64,000 nt of DNA. Source: JBMNKL01 sp050952225 (GTDB taxonomy: Bacteria > Bacillota > Clostridia > Acetivibrionales > DTU013). The notes under the pieces were generated by a model. It was not told the DNA's origin, searched no databases, and worked only from the letters and a program-made list of their open reading frames with translations. The stretch lies in the NCBI GenBank assembly GCA_050952225.1, contig JBMNKL010000003.1, positions 372,001-436,000 of the forward strand, read 5' to 3'. The translations under genes and the position numbers were made by a program. Position 1 is the first letter of the stretch; every line of letters starts with the position of its first letter. Shown piece after piece: positions 8,730 to 16,881 of this stretch.

Positions 8730-8836
8730 AGGACTGACGAGATGAAGCAAACCGCAGGAGAACGGGCGAGGGGAGGTCGGAAGCAGAGAGAACAAAGCCC
8801 GGAAGGGGCTTGATTCAAGCATTTTCGGGTAAACAC

Positions 8837-8880
8837 AAAACCATCTGTTGATAATATTTCTTTTATCAATAGATGGTTTT
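8837..8880 (-). terminator. Terminator of tRNA-Leu
   Basis: Arms 8837-8854 and 8863-8880 pair over 18 positions with one G-T pair and an 8-base loop, A-rich on one side and T-rich on the other. It lies a few bases beyond the encoded CCA of the tRNA. The stretch 8740-8836 carries no gene; it has a short AAGCCC/GGGGCTT hairpin near 8804-8821. Confidence 0.8.
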
Positions 8881-8885
8881 TGATT

Positions 8886-8973
8886 TGGTGCGGGAAACAG
8901 GACTTGAACCTGCACACCCTTGCGAGCTCTAGTACCTGAAACTAGCGCGTCTGCCAATTCCGCCATTCCCGCG
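8886..8973 (-). tRNA. tRNA-Leu (anticodon CAG)
   Basis: The acceptor arms GCGGGAA (8967-8973) and TTCCCGC (8890-8896) pair fully; the discriminator A and an encoded CCA follow (8886-8889). The D-arm reads GGCGGAATTGGCAGACGC, typical of leucine tRNA. The anticodon stem CTAGT/ACTAG encloses TTCAGGT, giving anticodon CAG for CUG codons. A long variable arm (GAGCTCGCAAGGGTGTG) and T-arm GGTTCAAGTCC complete a class II tRNA. Confidence 0.95.
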
Positions 8974-9083
8974 TCTCAAAATGCAATATTAATTCTACTA
9001 GAAATGATGTATAATTGCAAGTAGTAAATATGAAAAGATATTAGACATACTGGCATTTGCCATAGCCCGGAGGTAAAACCGAA

Positions 9084-10589
9084 TTGAACGTTAAGCTTGA
9101 AGAATTTAAAAAAGATATAAAAACCAAGAGAGTGGCGGTATTGGGAATTGGCATCAGCAATACGCCGCTGATAAAATACCTTGGAAACCTGGGAGTTAAA
9201 ATAACGGCTTTTGACAGGGCCGACGAAACCGCCCTGAGAGACACGATCAAAATGCTGGATGGCCTCGATATCCGGTATAGCCTTGGTCCGGATTATTTAA
9301 AGGAGCTAAAAGGATTTGACCTCATTTTCAAGACGCCAAAAGTCCGTTTTGACATACCTGAGCTCGTGAGAGAAGCGGAAGCAGGCGCGGAAATCACGTC
9401 AGAAATGGAATTGTTCTGCAAGTTGTGCCCGGCAAGGATTTTTGCCGTTACAGGCAGCGACGGAAAAACAACCACAGCCACGCTGATAGCAAAAATACTG
9501 GAAAAACATGGTTACAAATGCTGGCTCGGCGGGAATATCGGAACGCCGCTGCTTGATAAAATCGAAGAAATCGAGGAAACGGACATGGTAGTCCTTGAAT
9601 TGAGCAGTTTCCAGCTTCATACGATGCGAAACAGGATACATACGGCAGTGGTCACGAACATGTCGCCAAACCACCTGGATGTTCATACGTCAATGAATGA
9701 ATATATCAATGCAAAAAAGAATATTTTTCTATACCAGAACGAAAATGACACCCTTGTCCTTAATTATGACAATAAAATAACCCGTGAGTTCGCATCGGAA
9801 GGGGCAGGGAAGGTAATTTTCTTCAGCCGCCGGGAGCAACTGGAGCAAGGCGTTGTCATATCAGGCGGACATATCGTTTGCCGAAACGGCGGAAAAGAAC
9901 GGGTGATAGTCGATACAGGGGATATACTGCTGCCGGGCAATCACAACCTGGAAAACTATATGGCCGCCGCAGCCGCAACAATTGATTTTGTTGAGCCGTC
10001 CGATATAAAGGAGGTCGCGTCCTCTTTCACCGGCGTGGAGCATAGGAATGAGCATGTCCGGGACATAAACGGCATAAGCTTTTACAACGATTCGATAGGG
10101 TCAAGCCCGACCCGTACAATTGCCACTATTAATTCGTTCAGTAAAAAGGTAATCCTGATTGCCGGCGGATACGACAAGCATATACCATATGATGAAATGG
10201 GTGAAACACTGGCTTCCAGGGTGAAATGCCTTGTTTTGATAGGCCAGACCGCGGGCAAGATAGAAAAAGCGCTGGCTGACGAAGTTGAAAGGACCGGCAG
10301 GGGCAAAGACATACCGGTAATTCATTGCTCGTCGCTTGAAGAAGCCGTAAGGAAGGCTTATGAAAATGCGCGGGAAAATGATATTATCCTGCTGTCCCCG
10401 GCCAGCGCGAGCTTTGATATGTTCAAAAACTTTGAAGAACGCGGCAACGCTTTTAAAAAGATTGTAAACAAGCTGGCCTTAAAGCATGGAAAAATAGAAT
10501 ACTCAAAACGGAATTGTTTTTTAAAGGAAATTGCATTTGGTATGTCGAATAACGTAAAGAGCTTATTGAAAAATTTGAATATATACTAA
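9084..10589 (+). CDS. murD: UDP-N-acetylmuramoylalanine--D-glutamate ligase
   Basis: Adds D-glutamate to UDP-MurNAc-L-Ala in cytoplasmic peptidoglycan precursor synthesis. N-terminal Rossmann-like domain (VAVLGIGISNTPLIKYL), central ATPase with GSDGKTTT at residues 124-131, MSPNHLDVH in the Mur-ligase core, and the C-terminal domain with NDSIGSSPTRT and the LLSPASASFDMFKNFEERG signature of MurD. TTG start at 9084, chosen because GGAGGT lies 8 bases upstream. It is 501 residues, about 40 more than usual: the extra tail after NKLALKHGKI is not recognised and could reflect a late frameshift. It stands alone rather than in a dcw cluster. Confidence 0.93.
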   Translation: MNVKLEEFKKDIKTKRVAVLGIGISNTPLIKYLGNLGVKITAFDRADETALRDTIKMLDGLDIRYSLGPDYLKELKGFDLIFKTPKVRFDIPELVREAEAGAEITSEMELFCKLCPARIFAVTGSDGKTTTATLIAKILEKHGYKCWLGGNIGTPLLDKIEEIEETDMVVLELSSFQLHTMRNRIHTAVVTNMSPNHLDVHTSMNEYINAKKNIFLYQNENDTLVLNYDNKITREFASEGAGKVIFFSRREQLEQGVVISGGHIVCRNGGKERVIVDTGDILLPGNHNLENYMAAAAATIDFVEPSDIKEVASSFTGVEHRNEHVRDINGISFYNDSIGSSPTRTIATINSFSKKVILIAGGYDKHIPYDEMGETLASRVKCLVLIGQTAGKIEKALADEVERTGRGKDIPVIHCSSLEEAVRKAYENARENDIILLSPASASFDMFKNFEERGNAFKKIVNKLALKHGKIEYSKRNCFLKEIAFGMSNNVKSLLKNLNIY

Positions 10590-10611
10590 TTGATTTTTGT
10601 GAGGTGCACAT

Positions 10612-12257
10612 ATGAAAATATCATTTTTGGGCGCTGCAAAAACCGTTACGGGATCATGCTTTTATATAGAAACGAAGTTCATGCCGTTTTATTGTTGATT
10701 GCGGAATGTTCCAGGGCAGCAGCGTCGATGAATCCATAAACTATGAGCCGTTTCCGTTCAACCCTGCCGAACTTGACTTCATGCTGCTGACACATGCGCA
10801 CATAGACCATAGCGGCCGCATACCAAAGCTTTACAACGACGGGTTCAAGGGACCGATATATGCCACAAAAGCGACAGCTGAGCTGTGTTCCATCATGCTG
10901 CCCGACAGCGGGCATATCCAGGAGTTTGAAAACGAATGGGTCAACCGGAAGCGCAAAAGGGCGGGTCTGCCCCCGGTAAAGCCTTTGTATACGGCGCAGG
11001 ACGCGCTTGATTGCATTAAACTCTTTTCACAGCGTGCGTTATTACGAGGAAATCTGCATCAACAGCCATGTCAGGGTACGCTTCAACGATGCCGGCCATA
11101 TGCTGGGCTCATCGATAGTCGAGGTCTGGATTAAGGAAAAGGGCGAAGAAATCAAAATCGTGTTTGCCGGAGACCTGGGAAACAGGAATATGCCCATATT
11201 GAGGGACCCGGATATTATAGAGAGCGCCGATTACCTTTTTATAGAATCAACTTATGGCAACAGGACGCATATGAACGTCGAAAACAAAATAGAAAGGTTT
11301 GTGGAAATAATCAATTCGACGGTGGAAAAGGGCGGCAATATCATAATACCGTCTTTTGCGGTCGGCCGTACCCAGGATATTCTTTACGAATTGTTCAAAC
11401 AGCGTGAAAAATACGGGAATAATTTAAACAGATTGCTGGAAATCCCGGTATACGTGGACAGCCCGCTGGCTATCTCGGCAACCCAGGTTTTCAGAAACAA
11501 CCTGGATTGCTATGATGAGGAGGCGCGCGCTTATATAGAAAACGGTGACAATCCGCTTGATTTTCCCGGGCTTCATTTTACACGATCTGCAGAAGAGTCC
11601 AAAGCCCTGAACGAAGATAAGGACAGCAAGATAATTATTTCCGCAAGCGGCATGTGTGAAGCAGGCAGGATAAAGCACCACCTCAAGCATAACCTGTGGA
11701 GGAGCGAATCATCCGTCGTGTTTGTCGGGTACCAGGCCGCGGGCACACTTGGAAGAAGGCTTGTGGACGGTGCGGACAAAGTAAGGATTTTTGGCGAAGA
11801 GATAACGGTAAATGCCAGAATAGAGATGATAGAAGGATTTTCCGGCCATGCCGACAGGGACGGGTTACTCAGCTGGATCGGCAATTTCAGGTACAAACCG
11901 CTGAATATATTTATTGTCCACGGCGAAGAAGAAGCAATTTATGAATTCTCCAGGACAATCAACGAGGAATTGAATATTGCGACTATTGTGCCTGATCGCG
12001 GCGATGCTTTTATTCTGTCTAAATCCGGCGTGTCGGGAGTGGAAAGAATCACGTCGTTCATCGACAAGAAGGAGAGAGTGTACGGCTTCAAGCGTCTTGA
12101 AGTTGTTCATATGCTTGATAAGTTAAAGGAGGAGCTCGATGAGGCGTCGGCCATTATCAGGGACGATCTCAAGAAGGACAAGAGAGATATAGAAGTAGAC
12201 GCGCTTTTAGAAAAACTTAAGAAATTTGAGCAATACATCCTTGAGGTTATTAAATAG
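10612..12257 (+). CDS. Metallo-beta-lactamase/beta-CASP RNA-processing exonuclease, frameshifted
   Basis: Zinc-dependent RNase of the CPSF73/YsgA-like family (COG1236). It starts MKISFLGAAKTVTGSCFY at 10612 behind GAGGTG. The zinc motif LLTHAHIDHSGRIPKLY, then FAGDLGNRN, the beta-CASP segment SFAVGRTQDILYEL, SASGMCEAGRIKHHL, and the last zinc ligands GFSGHADRDGLLSWI and FIVHGEEEA are all present. A C-terminal helical extension of about 90 residues is charged. Frame shifts near 10680 and 11030 are needed to join the pieces, giving about 548 residues, normal for the family. It lies 22 bases after murD and probably shares its transcript. Confidence 0.88.
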
Positions 12258-12345
12258 CATCCGTAATGTGTGTTTCATTTCGGTGCGGCCGCTTGTCATT
12301 AGCCATCCGTGGCTTAAAGGCAAGCGTTTTGTACGAATCAATTTG

Positions 12346-12374
12346 TTTACAAAATGCCGTAAACGGTTTAAAAT
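12346..12374 (+). promoter_or_regulatory. Candidate promoter of the ior operon
   Basis: TTTACA at 12346-12351 and TAAAAT at 12369-12374 have a 17-base spacer, 62 bases before the iorA ATG. The sequence matches five of six bases in each hexamer. Confidence 0.5.
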
Positions 12375-12435
12375 ATAACGAGGTTAATTATGCGGAAAAA
12401 AATATGCTAAATTATGCAATACGTAAGGAGTAACT

Positions 12436-14178
12436 ATGAAAAAACTGATGTTAGGCAATGAAGCTGTCGCCAGGGGAGCTTTTGAAGCAGGCGTAACGGT
12501 TGCTTCCGCATACCCGGGCACACCCAGTACAGAGATTACTGAAAATCTTGCAAAATATGATGAGGTCTACTGCGAATGGTCGCCAAACGAAAAGGTTGCG
12601 CTTGAAGTAGCCATAGGGGCTGCTGTTGGCGGCGCGCGTTCGATTTGCTCCATGAAGCACGTCGGGCTCAATGTGGCTGCGGATCCGTTGTTTACGGTTT
12701 CGTACACCGGCATCAACGGCGGCCTGGTGATAGTGGTCGCTGACGACCCAGGGATGCATAGTTCTCAAAATGAACAGGATTCAAGAGCTTACGCACGTTC
12801 TTCAAAAGTGCCGATGCTTGAGCCTTCCGACAGCCAGGAATGCAGTGATTATGTCAAGCAGGCATTTGAAATAAGTGAAAAATACAACTGCCCGGTCATT
12901 ATAAGACTCACGACGCGTGTTGCCCATTCCCGCAGCATGGTCGAAACGGGAGAAAGGCAGGGCAAAGGTTTAAAACCATATGTAAAGGAACCCGGTAAAT
13001 ATGTAATGATGCCTGCCATGGCCAGGAGAAGGCATATTGAAGTTGAAAAGCGGATGGAAGCATTAAAAGACCTTGCCGAAAAGACAAAGCTTAACAGGAT
13101 CGAATGGGGCGACAGGAAAATCGGCGTTATTACGTCGGGCATATCATACCAGTATGCGAGGGAAGCCTTTGGAGACGTATCTTACTTGAAACTTGGAATG
13201 GTTTACCCGCTGCCTGATAAAATGATAGCCGAATTCGCCGAAAAAGTTTCTTCACTTTACGTAATAGAAGAGCTTGATCCATTCATTGAAGACCAGGTAA
13301 AAAAACTGGGGATAAAAGTAAAAGGCAAGGATCTTTTACCTGTTACCGGGGAATATTCTGCCACGCTTTTGAAAGAGAAAGTATTCGGGATAACGTCCGG
13401 TACGCCCTATGAAGTTGGCAATGAGCCGCCGGCCAGGCCTCCGGTCTTGTGTCCCGGATGTCCTCACAGGGGAGTATTCTATGCATTGAAGAAGCTTAGG
13501 CTGAATGTTACCGGCGATATCGGCTGCTATACGCTGGGGGCCCTTCCCCCGATGGAATCGATGGATACATGCATATGCATGGGGGCAAGCATCGGTATGG
13601 CACATGGAATGGAAAAAGCCAGGGGAAGGGAGTTTGGCAAAAAAACGGTGGCAGTGCTGGGCGATTCTACTTTCGTACACTCCGGCATTACCGGACTGAT
13701 TGATGTTGTTTACAACAAGGGCTGTACGACGGTGATTATCCTTGACAACTCAACTACGGGCATGACCGGGCATCAGCACAACCCGGCGACCGGCATTACC
13801 ATAAAAGGCGAGCCCACAAAACAGGTTGACCTGGTATTGCTTGCCAGGGCGGTTGGAGTAGAACGTGTAAGGGTGGTTGACCCTTTCAACCTGAAAGAAT
13901 TTGAAAAAGCGGTAAGAGAGGAAATACTGGCAGATGAGCCTTCAGTTATTATTTCACAAAGGCCGTGCGTGCTTCTTAAGGGTACAAAGTACGCCGGACC
14001 GCTTAAAATAAACGAAAAATGTAAAAAATGCAGGAGCTGCCTTAAGCTTGGATGCCCGGCAATAGTGGACAAAGGAGACAGCATAGTGATAAACGAAACC
14101 CTGTGTGTCGGATGCAGCCTGTGCCAAGAGGTATGCGCCTTTAGTGCGATTGAGAAGATGGGGGAAAAAAATGAATAG
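12436..14178 (+). CDS. iorA: Indolepyruvate ferredoxin oxidoreductase, alpha subunit
   Basis: With IorB it decarboxylates aryl pyruvates (from Trp, Phe, Tyr) to aryl-acetyl-CoA, reducing ferredoxin. The 580-residue protein has the pyruvate-binding N-domain (SAYPGTPSTEITENLAKYDE), the thiamine-diphosphate domain (GDIGCYTLGALPPMESMD and MGASIGMAHGMEKARG; LDNSTTGMTGHQHNP), CPGCPHRG around residue 338, and two C-terminal 4Fe-4S motifs (CKKCRSCLKLGCP and CVGCSLCQEVCAF). AAGGAG precedes the ATG. It overlaps iorB by 8 bases, implying translational coupling. Frame is intact and length normal. Confidence 0.95.
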   Translation: MKKLMLGNEAVARGAFEAGVTVASAYPGTPSTEITENLAKYDEVYCEWSPNEKVALEVAIGAAVGGARSICSMKHVGLNVAADPLFTVSYTGINGGLVIVVADDPGMHSSQNEQDSRAYARSSKVPMLEPSDSQECSDYVKQAFEISEKYNCPVIIRLTTRVAHSRSMVETGERQGKGLKPYVKEPGKYVMMPAMARRRHIEVEKRMEALKDLAEKTKLNRIEWGDRKIGVITSGISYQYAREAFGDVSYLKLGMVYPLPDKMIAEFAEKVSSLYVIEELDPFIEDQVKKLGIKVKGKDLLPVTGEYSATLLKEKVFGITSGTPYEVGNEPPARPPVLCPGCPHRGVFYALKKLRLNVTGDIGCYTLGALPPMESMDTCICMGASIGMAHGMEKARGREFGKKTVAVLGDSTFVHSGITGLIDVVYNKGCTTVIILDNSTTGMTGHQHNPATGITIKGEPTKQVDLVLLARAVGVERVRVVDPFNLKEFEKAVREEILADEPSVIISQRPCVLLKGTKYAGPLKINEKCKKCRSCLKLGCPAIVDKGDSIVINETLCVGCSLCQEVCAFSAIEKMGEKNE

Positions 14179-14752
14179 TTTGAATATAATGATCGTAGGT
14201 GTTGGAGGTCAGGGGACACTGCTGGCCAGCAAGCTTATCGGAAACGTGGCCGAAAAATGCGGGTATGATGTTAAGGTTTCGGAAGTCCACGGCATGTCGC
14301 AGAGGGGCGGCAGTGTCGTTACCTATGTAAAGCTGGGGGATAAAGTATATTCTCCGATTATAGAAAAGGGTGAAGCGGATATCATACTTGCTTTCGAAAA
14401 GCTGGAAGCATTAAGATGGATCGGTTATCTTAAAAAAGGCGGTTCACTTATCATGAACGACCAGGAAATCGATCCCATGCCGGTCATCACAGGAAAGTCA
14501 AAATATCCTGAGGATATTATCGAGCGGCTTAATGAAAGCGGTATCCGCTTAAGGACGGTAAATGCGCTTGAAATAGCTGAGAAATGCGGCAATATAAAAA
14601 CTGTAAATGTAGTCCTTATAGGGCTTCTTGCAAGGATTACGGATATAAGCAGTGATATCTGGCAAAACGCAGTTAGGGAGGTTGTTCCGCAAAAGTTTCT
14701 TGATGAAAATATTAAAGCTTTTAATACGGGATACCAATGTTGTGATAATTGA
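14171..14752 (+). CDS. iorB: Indolepyruvate ferredoxin oxidoreductase, beta subunit
   Basis: The gamma/beta-type domain of 2-oxoacid:ferredoxin oxidoreductases: IMIVGVGGQGTLLASKLIG at the N-terminus, VSEVHGMSQRGGSVVTYVK, and EADIILAFEKLEALR are the family motifs. 193 residues, as usual. It starts at ATG 14171 inside the last codons of iorA, with GGGGG-containing sequence just upstream as RBS. Partner of IorA in aryl-pyruvate oxidation. The 14753-14888 spacer is AT-rich and contains no gene. Confidence 0.93.
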   Translation: MNSLNIMIVGVGGQGTLLASKLIGNVAEKCGYDVKVSEVHGMSQRGGSVVTYVKLGDKVYSPIIEKGEADIILAFEKLEALRWIGYLKKGGSLIMNDQEIDPMPVITGKSKYPEDIIERLNESGIRLRTVNALEIAEKCGNIKTVNVVLIGLLARITDISSDIWQNAVREVVPQKFLDENIKAFNTGYQCCDN

Positions 14753-14888
14753 TTTAATATAATATAATATATTTTAATTATTTACAGCCTGTTTGCTTTT
14801 GCGTGGGGCGGGCAAGGGCCCGTAATCCCTGAAAGTTATCCTGGGGGGCAGGATATACGGGCGTTCATTAGTTTAAGGAGGGGTTTTT

Positions 14889-16193
14889 TTGTTGTACTGG
14901 AACAAGTCGCGCGAATGCATGCCCAGGGAGGAAATGCAAAAGCTGCAAAGTAAAAGGCTTGTAAAGCTCGTAAAAAACATCTATCACAATGTTCCCCATT
15001 ATAGGGCAAAAATGCAGGAAATTGGCCTTGAACCTGGAGATATAAAAGGTACAGAGGATTTGTCAAAGCTGCCGTTTACCTGCAAGCAGGATTTGAGAGA
15101 TACTTATCCATACGGCATGTTTGCCGTTCCTCTTAGTGAGATCATAAGAATACACGCATCATCCGGGACAACCGGAAAGCAGACTGTGGTGGGTTATACC
15201 AGGAAAGATATAGATACCTGGGCGGAAGTTATGGCACGGACCCTTGTCAGCGCCGGGGCTACAAAGAATTCCGTCATCCAGGTAGCATACGGGTACGGCC
15301 TCTTTACCGGCGGTCTGGGGGCTCATTACGGTGCTGAAAGAATAGGATCTTCAGTTATTCCGGTATCCGGCGGAAATACAAAACGTCAGATGCAGATCAT
15401 GAAGGATTTTGGAACGACTTTGCTGGCATGCACGCCGTCATATGCATTGTACCTGGCGGAAGAACTTGAGGAAGCCGGGATGAAGCCTGAACAGCTAAGG
15501 CTTGAAGCAGGAGTGTTCGGCGCTGAGCCGTGGACGACAAGCATGAGGGAGGAAATAGAAAAAAGGCTGCAAATACTTGCGATTGATATTTACGGTCTTA
15601 GCGAAATCATCGGCCCGGGCGTTGCGACCGAGTGCCCGTGCAAATGCGGCTTACATATCCAGGAGGATCACTTTATACCTGAAATAATCGATCCTGAGAC
15701 GCTTGAAGTGTTACCGCCCGGTTCAAAAGGCGAACTCGTTTTCACTACCATAACAAAACAAGGGCTCCCCTTGATACGTTACAGGACGAGGGACATTTCA
15801 TCACTTGAATATGACAGGTGCGAATGCGGCAGGACCCTGGTAAGGATGAGCAAGGTAACCGGACGCACCGACGATATGCTGATAATAAGGGGAGTAAACG
15901 TATTTCCGTCCCAGATTGAAAGCGTACTGCTGGAAATGGGAGAAACTTCTCCCCATTACAAAATAATCGTAGACAGGATAGGGAACCTTGATGTCCTTGA
16001 AGTCTGGGTAGAAATGACCCAGGACATGTTTTCCGACGAGGTTAAGAGAATCGAGGAAATCGAGAGAAAAATCAGGCGGGAAATCGAGAATACACTCGGG
16101 ATAAGCGTCACTGTAAAGCTTACGGAACCGAAATCCATAGAGAGAAGCGAGGGAAAAGCCAAAAGAGTTGTCGACAAACGAAAATTATTCTGA
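14889..16193 (+). CDS. paaK: Phenylacetate-CoA ligase
   Basis: Adenylate-forming enzyme (ANL family) interconverting aryl acetates and their CoA esters with ATP. Motifs: SSGTTGK at residues 91-97 (phosphate loop), YGLSEIIGPG (A5), YRTRDIS (A7), and GRTDDMLIIRGVNVFPSQ (A8). CxC-type clusters CPCKCG and CECG are typical of the bacterial PaaK group. Start TTG at 14889, with AAGGAGGGG just upstream; 434 residues. Directly after iorAB and before an ACT protein, the usual clostridial arrangement. In fermenters the set may run toward ATP formation from aryl-acetyl-CoA; the direction is inference. Confidence 0.92.
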   Translation: MLYWNKSRECMPREEMQKLQSKRLVKLVKNIYHNVPHYRAKMQEIGLEPGDIKGTEDLSKLPFTCKQDLRDTYPYGMFAVPLSEIIRIHASSGTTGKQTVVGYTRKDIDTWAEVMARTLVSAGATKNSVIQVAYGYGLFTGGLGAHYGAERIGSSVIPVSGGNTKRQMQIMKDFGTTLLACTPSYALYLAEELEEAGMKPEQLRLEAGVFGAEPWTTSMREEIEKRLQILAIDIYGLSEIIGPGVATECPCKCGLHIQEDHFIPEIIDPETLEVLPPGSKGELVFTTITKQGLPLIRYRTRDISSLEYDRCECGRTLVRMSKVTGRTDDMLIIRGVNVFPSQIESVLLEMGETSPHYKIIVDRIGNLDVLEVWVEMTQDMFSDEVKRIEEIERKIRREIENTLGISVTVKLTEPKSIERSEGKAKRVVDKRKLF

Positions 16194-16231
16194 GCCTGTA
16201 CATTGAGAATATTTATGGGGAGGCATATGCC

Positions 16232-16664
16232 ATGTTTGTAAAACAGATATCCATATTTCTCGAGAACAAATCGGGAAGGCTTGCTGAAGTAACAAGGATA
16301 CTTGGCGACAACGACATCAACATCAGCGCTTTATCGATTGCGGACACCACGGATTTCGGGATACTGCGGCTTATTGTCAATAATCCTGAAAAGGCTTTAG
16401 ATGTGTTGAAAAGCAGCGGTTTTACCGTGAGCGCGACGAGCGTGATCGCGGTAGGAGTGCGAGGATAAGCCCGGCGGCCTGGCCAAGGCGCTTGCTATTC
16501 TTGGGCAGAAGAATATAGGTATAGAATACATGTATGCTTTCGTAAGCAAAAGGAGAGATGAGGCGCTGGTTATATTGAAGGTGGATAACCAGGCCGGGGC
16601 CGTTGAATGCTTGAAAGCAGGAAATATCAGCGTCCTTTCGCCGGATGAGGTATACGGGCTTTAG
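16232..16664 (+). CDS. Tandem ACT-domain protein, frameshifted
   Basis: Two ACT domains, each the fold that binds small ligands, commonly amino acids: MFVKQISIFLENKSGRLAEV with DNDINISALSIADT in the first; KPGGLAKALAILGQKNIG and IEYMYAFV in the second. The join is broken by one indel near 16463, just at the domain boundary. About 144 residues. GGGGAGG lies upstream of ATG 16232. Genes like this regularly follow iorAB-paaK and are assumed to sense aromatic amino acids; no DNA-binding or catalytic domain is present, so its role here is inference. Confidence 0.85.
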
Positions 16665-16681
16665 AGACAGGAAGACGTAAG

Positions 16682-16793
16682 CCGGAAGCCAGGAGCTGGA
16701 GGTCAGAGGTCAGGGCTGAAAGCCGGAAGTCGGAAGCCGGAGGTCGGGGATCGGAGGCCGAAGTCCGGAAATCAGAGGACCAGAGGCCCGCAG
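16682..16793 (+). repeat. Degenerate tandem heptanucleotide repeat tract
   Basis: The tract parses almost completely into 7-base units of the form YCRGARG: CCGGAAG, CCAGGAG, CTGGAGG, TCAGAGG, TCAGGGC, then after a 6-base unit CCGGAAG, TCGGAAG, CCGGAGG, TCGGGGA, TCGGAGG, and further 6-8 base variants to about 16793. Around 16 units. Four in-phase units of the same consensus, in reverse orientation, lie at 26752-26779. The tract sits between the convergent ACT and transglutaminase genes. Confidence 0.7.
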
Positions 16794-16881
16794 AACTGGG
16801 GTCAGTGGCCAGGCTGCGTTGCTGCATATATTAAGTGAAAATGGCTGCGGTTTTTTGACTAGAACCTGCCAAAGATATATT

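Noticed and set aside
8625..8813. Plus-strand frame opposite the LuxR relic
   Set aside because: It is the antisense of the HTH homology, with no RBS and low-complexity end.
8595..8966. 123-codon minus-strand frame running through tRNA-Leu and the LuxR relic
   Set aside because: Its first part is the tRNA gene and its terminator; only the distal 45 codons show homology and are annotated as the LuxR relic.
8886..8973. tRNA-Leu as attachment site of an integrative element
   Set aside because: I found no direct repeat of the tRNA 3' end elsewhere in the island and no integrase gene.
16682..16793. Possible CRISPR array
   Set aside because: Units are 7 bases, contiguous and degenerate; there are no spacers and no cas genes.
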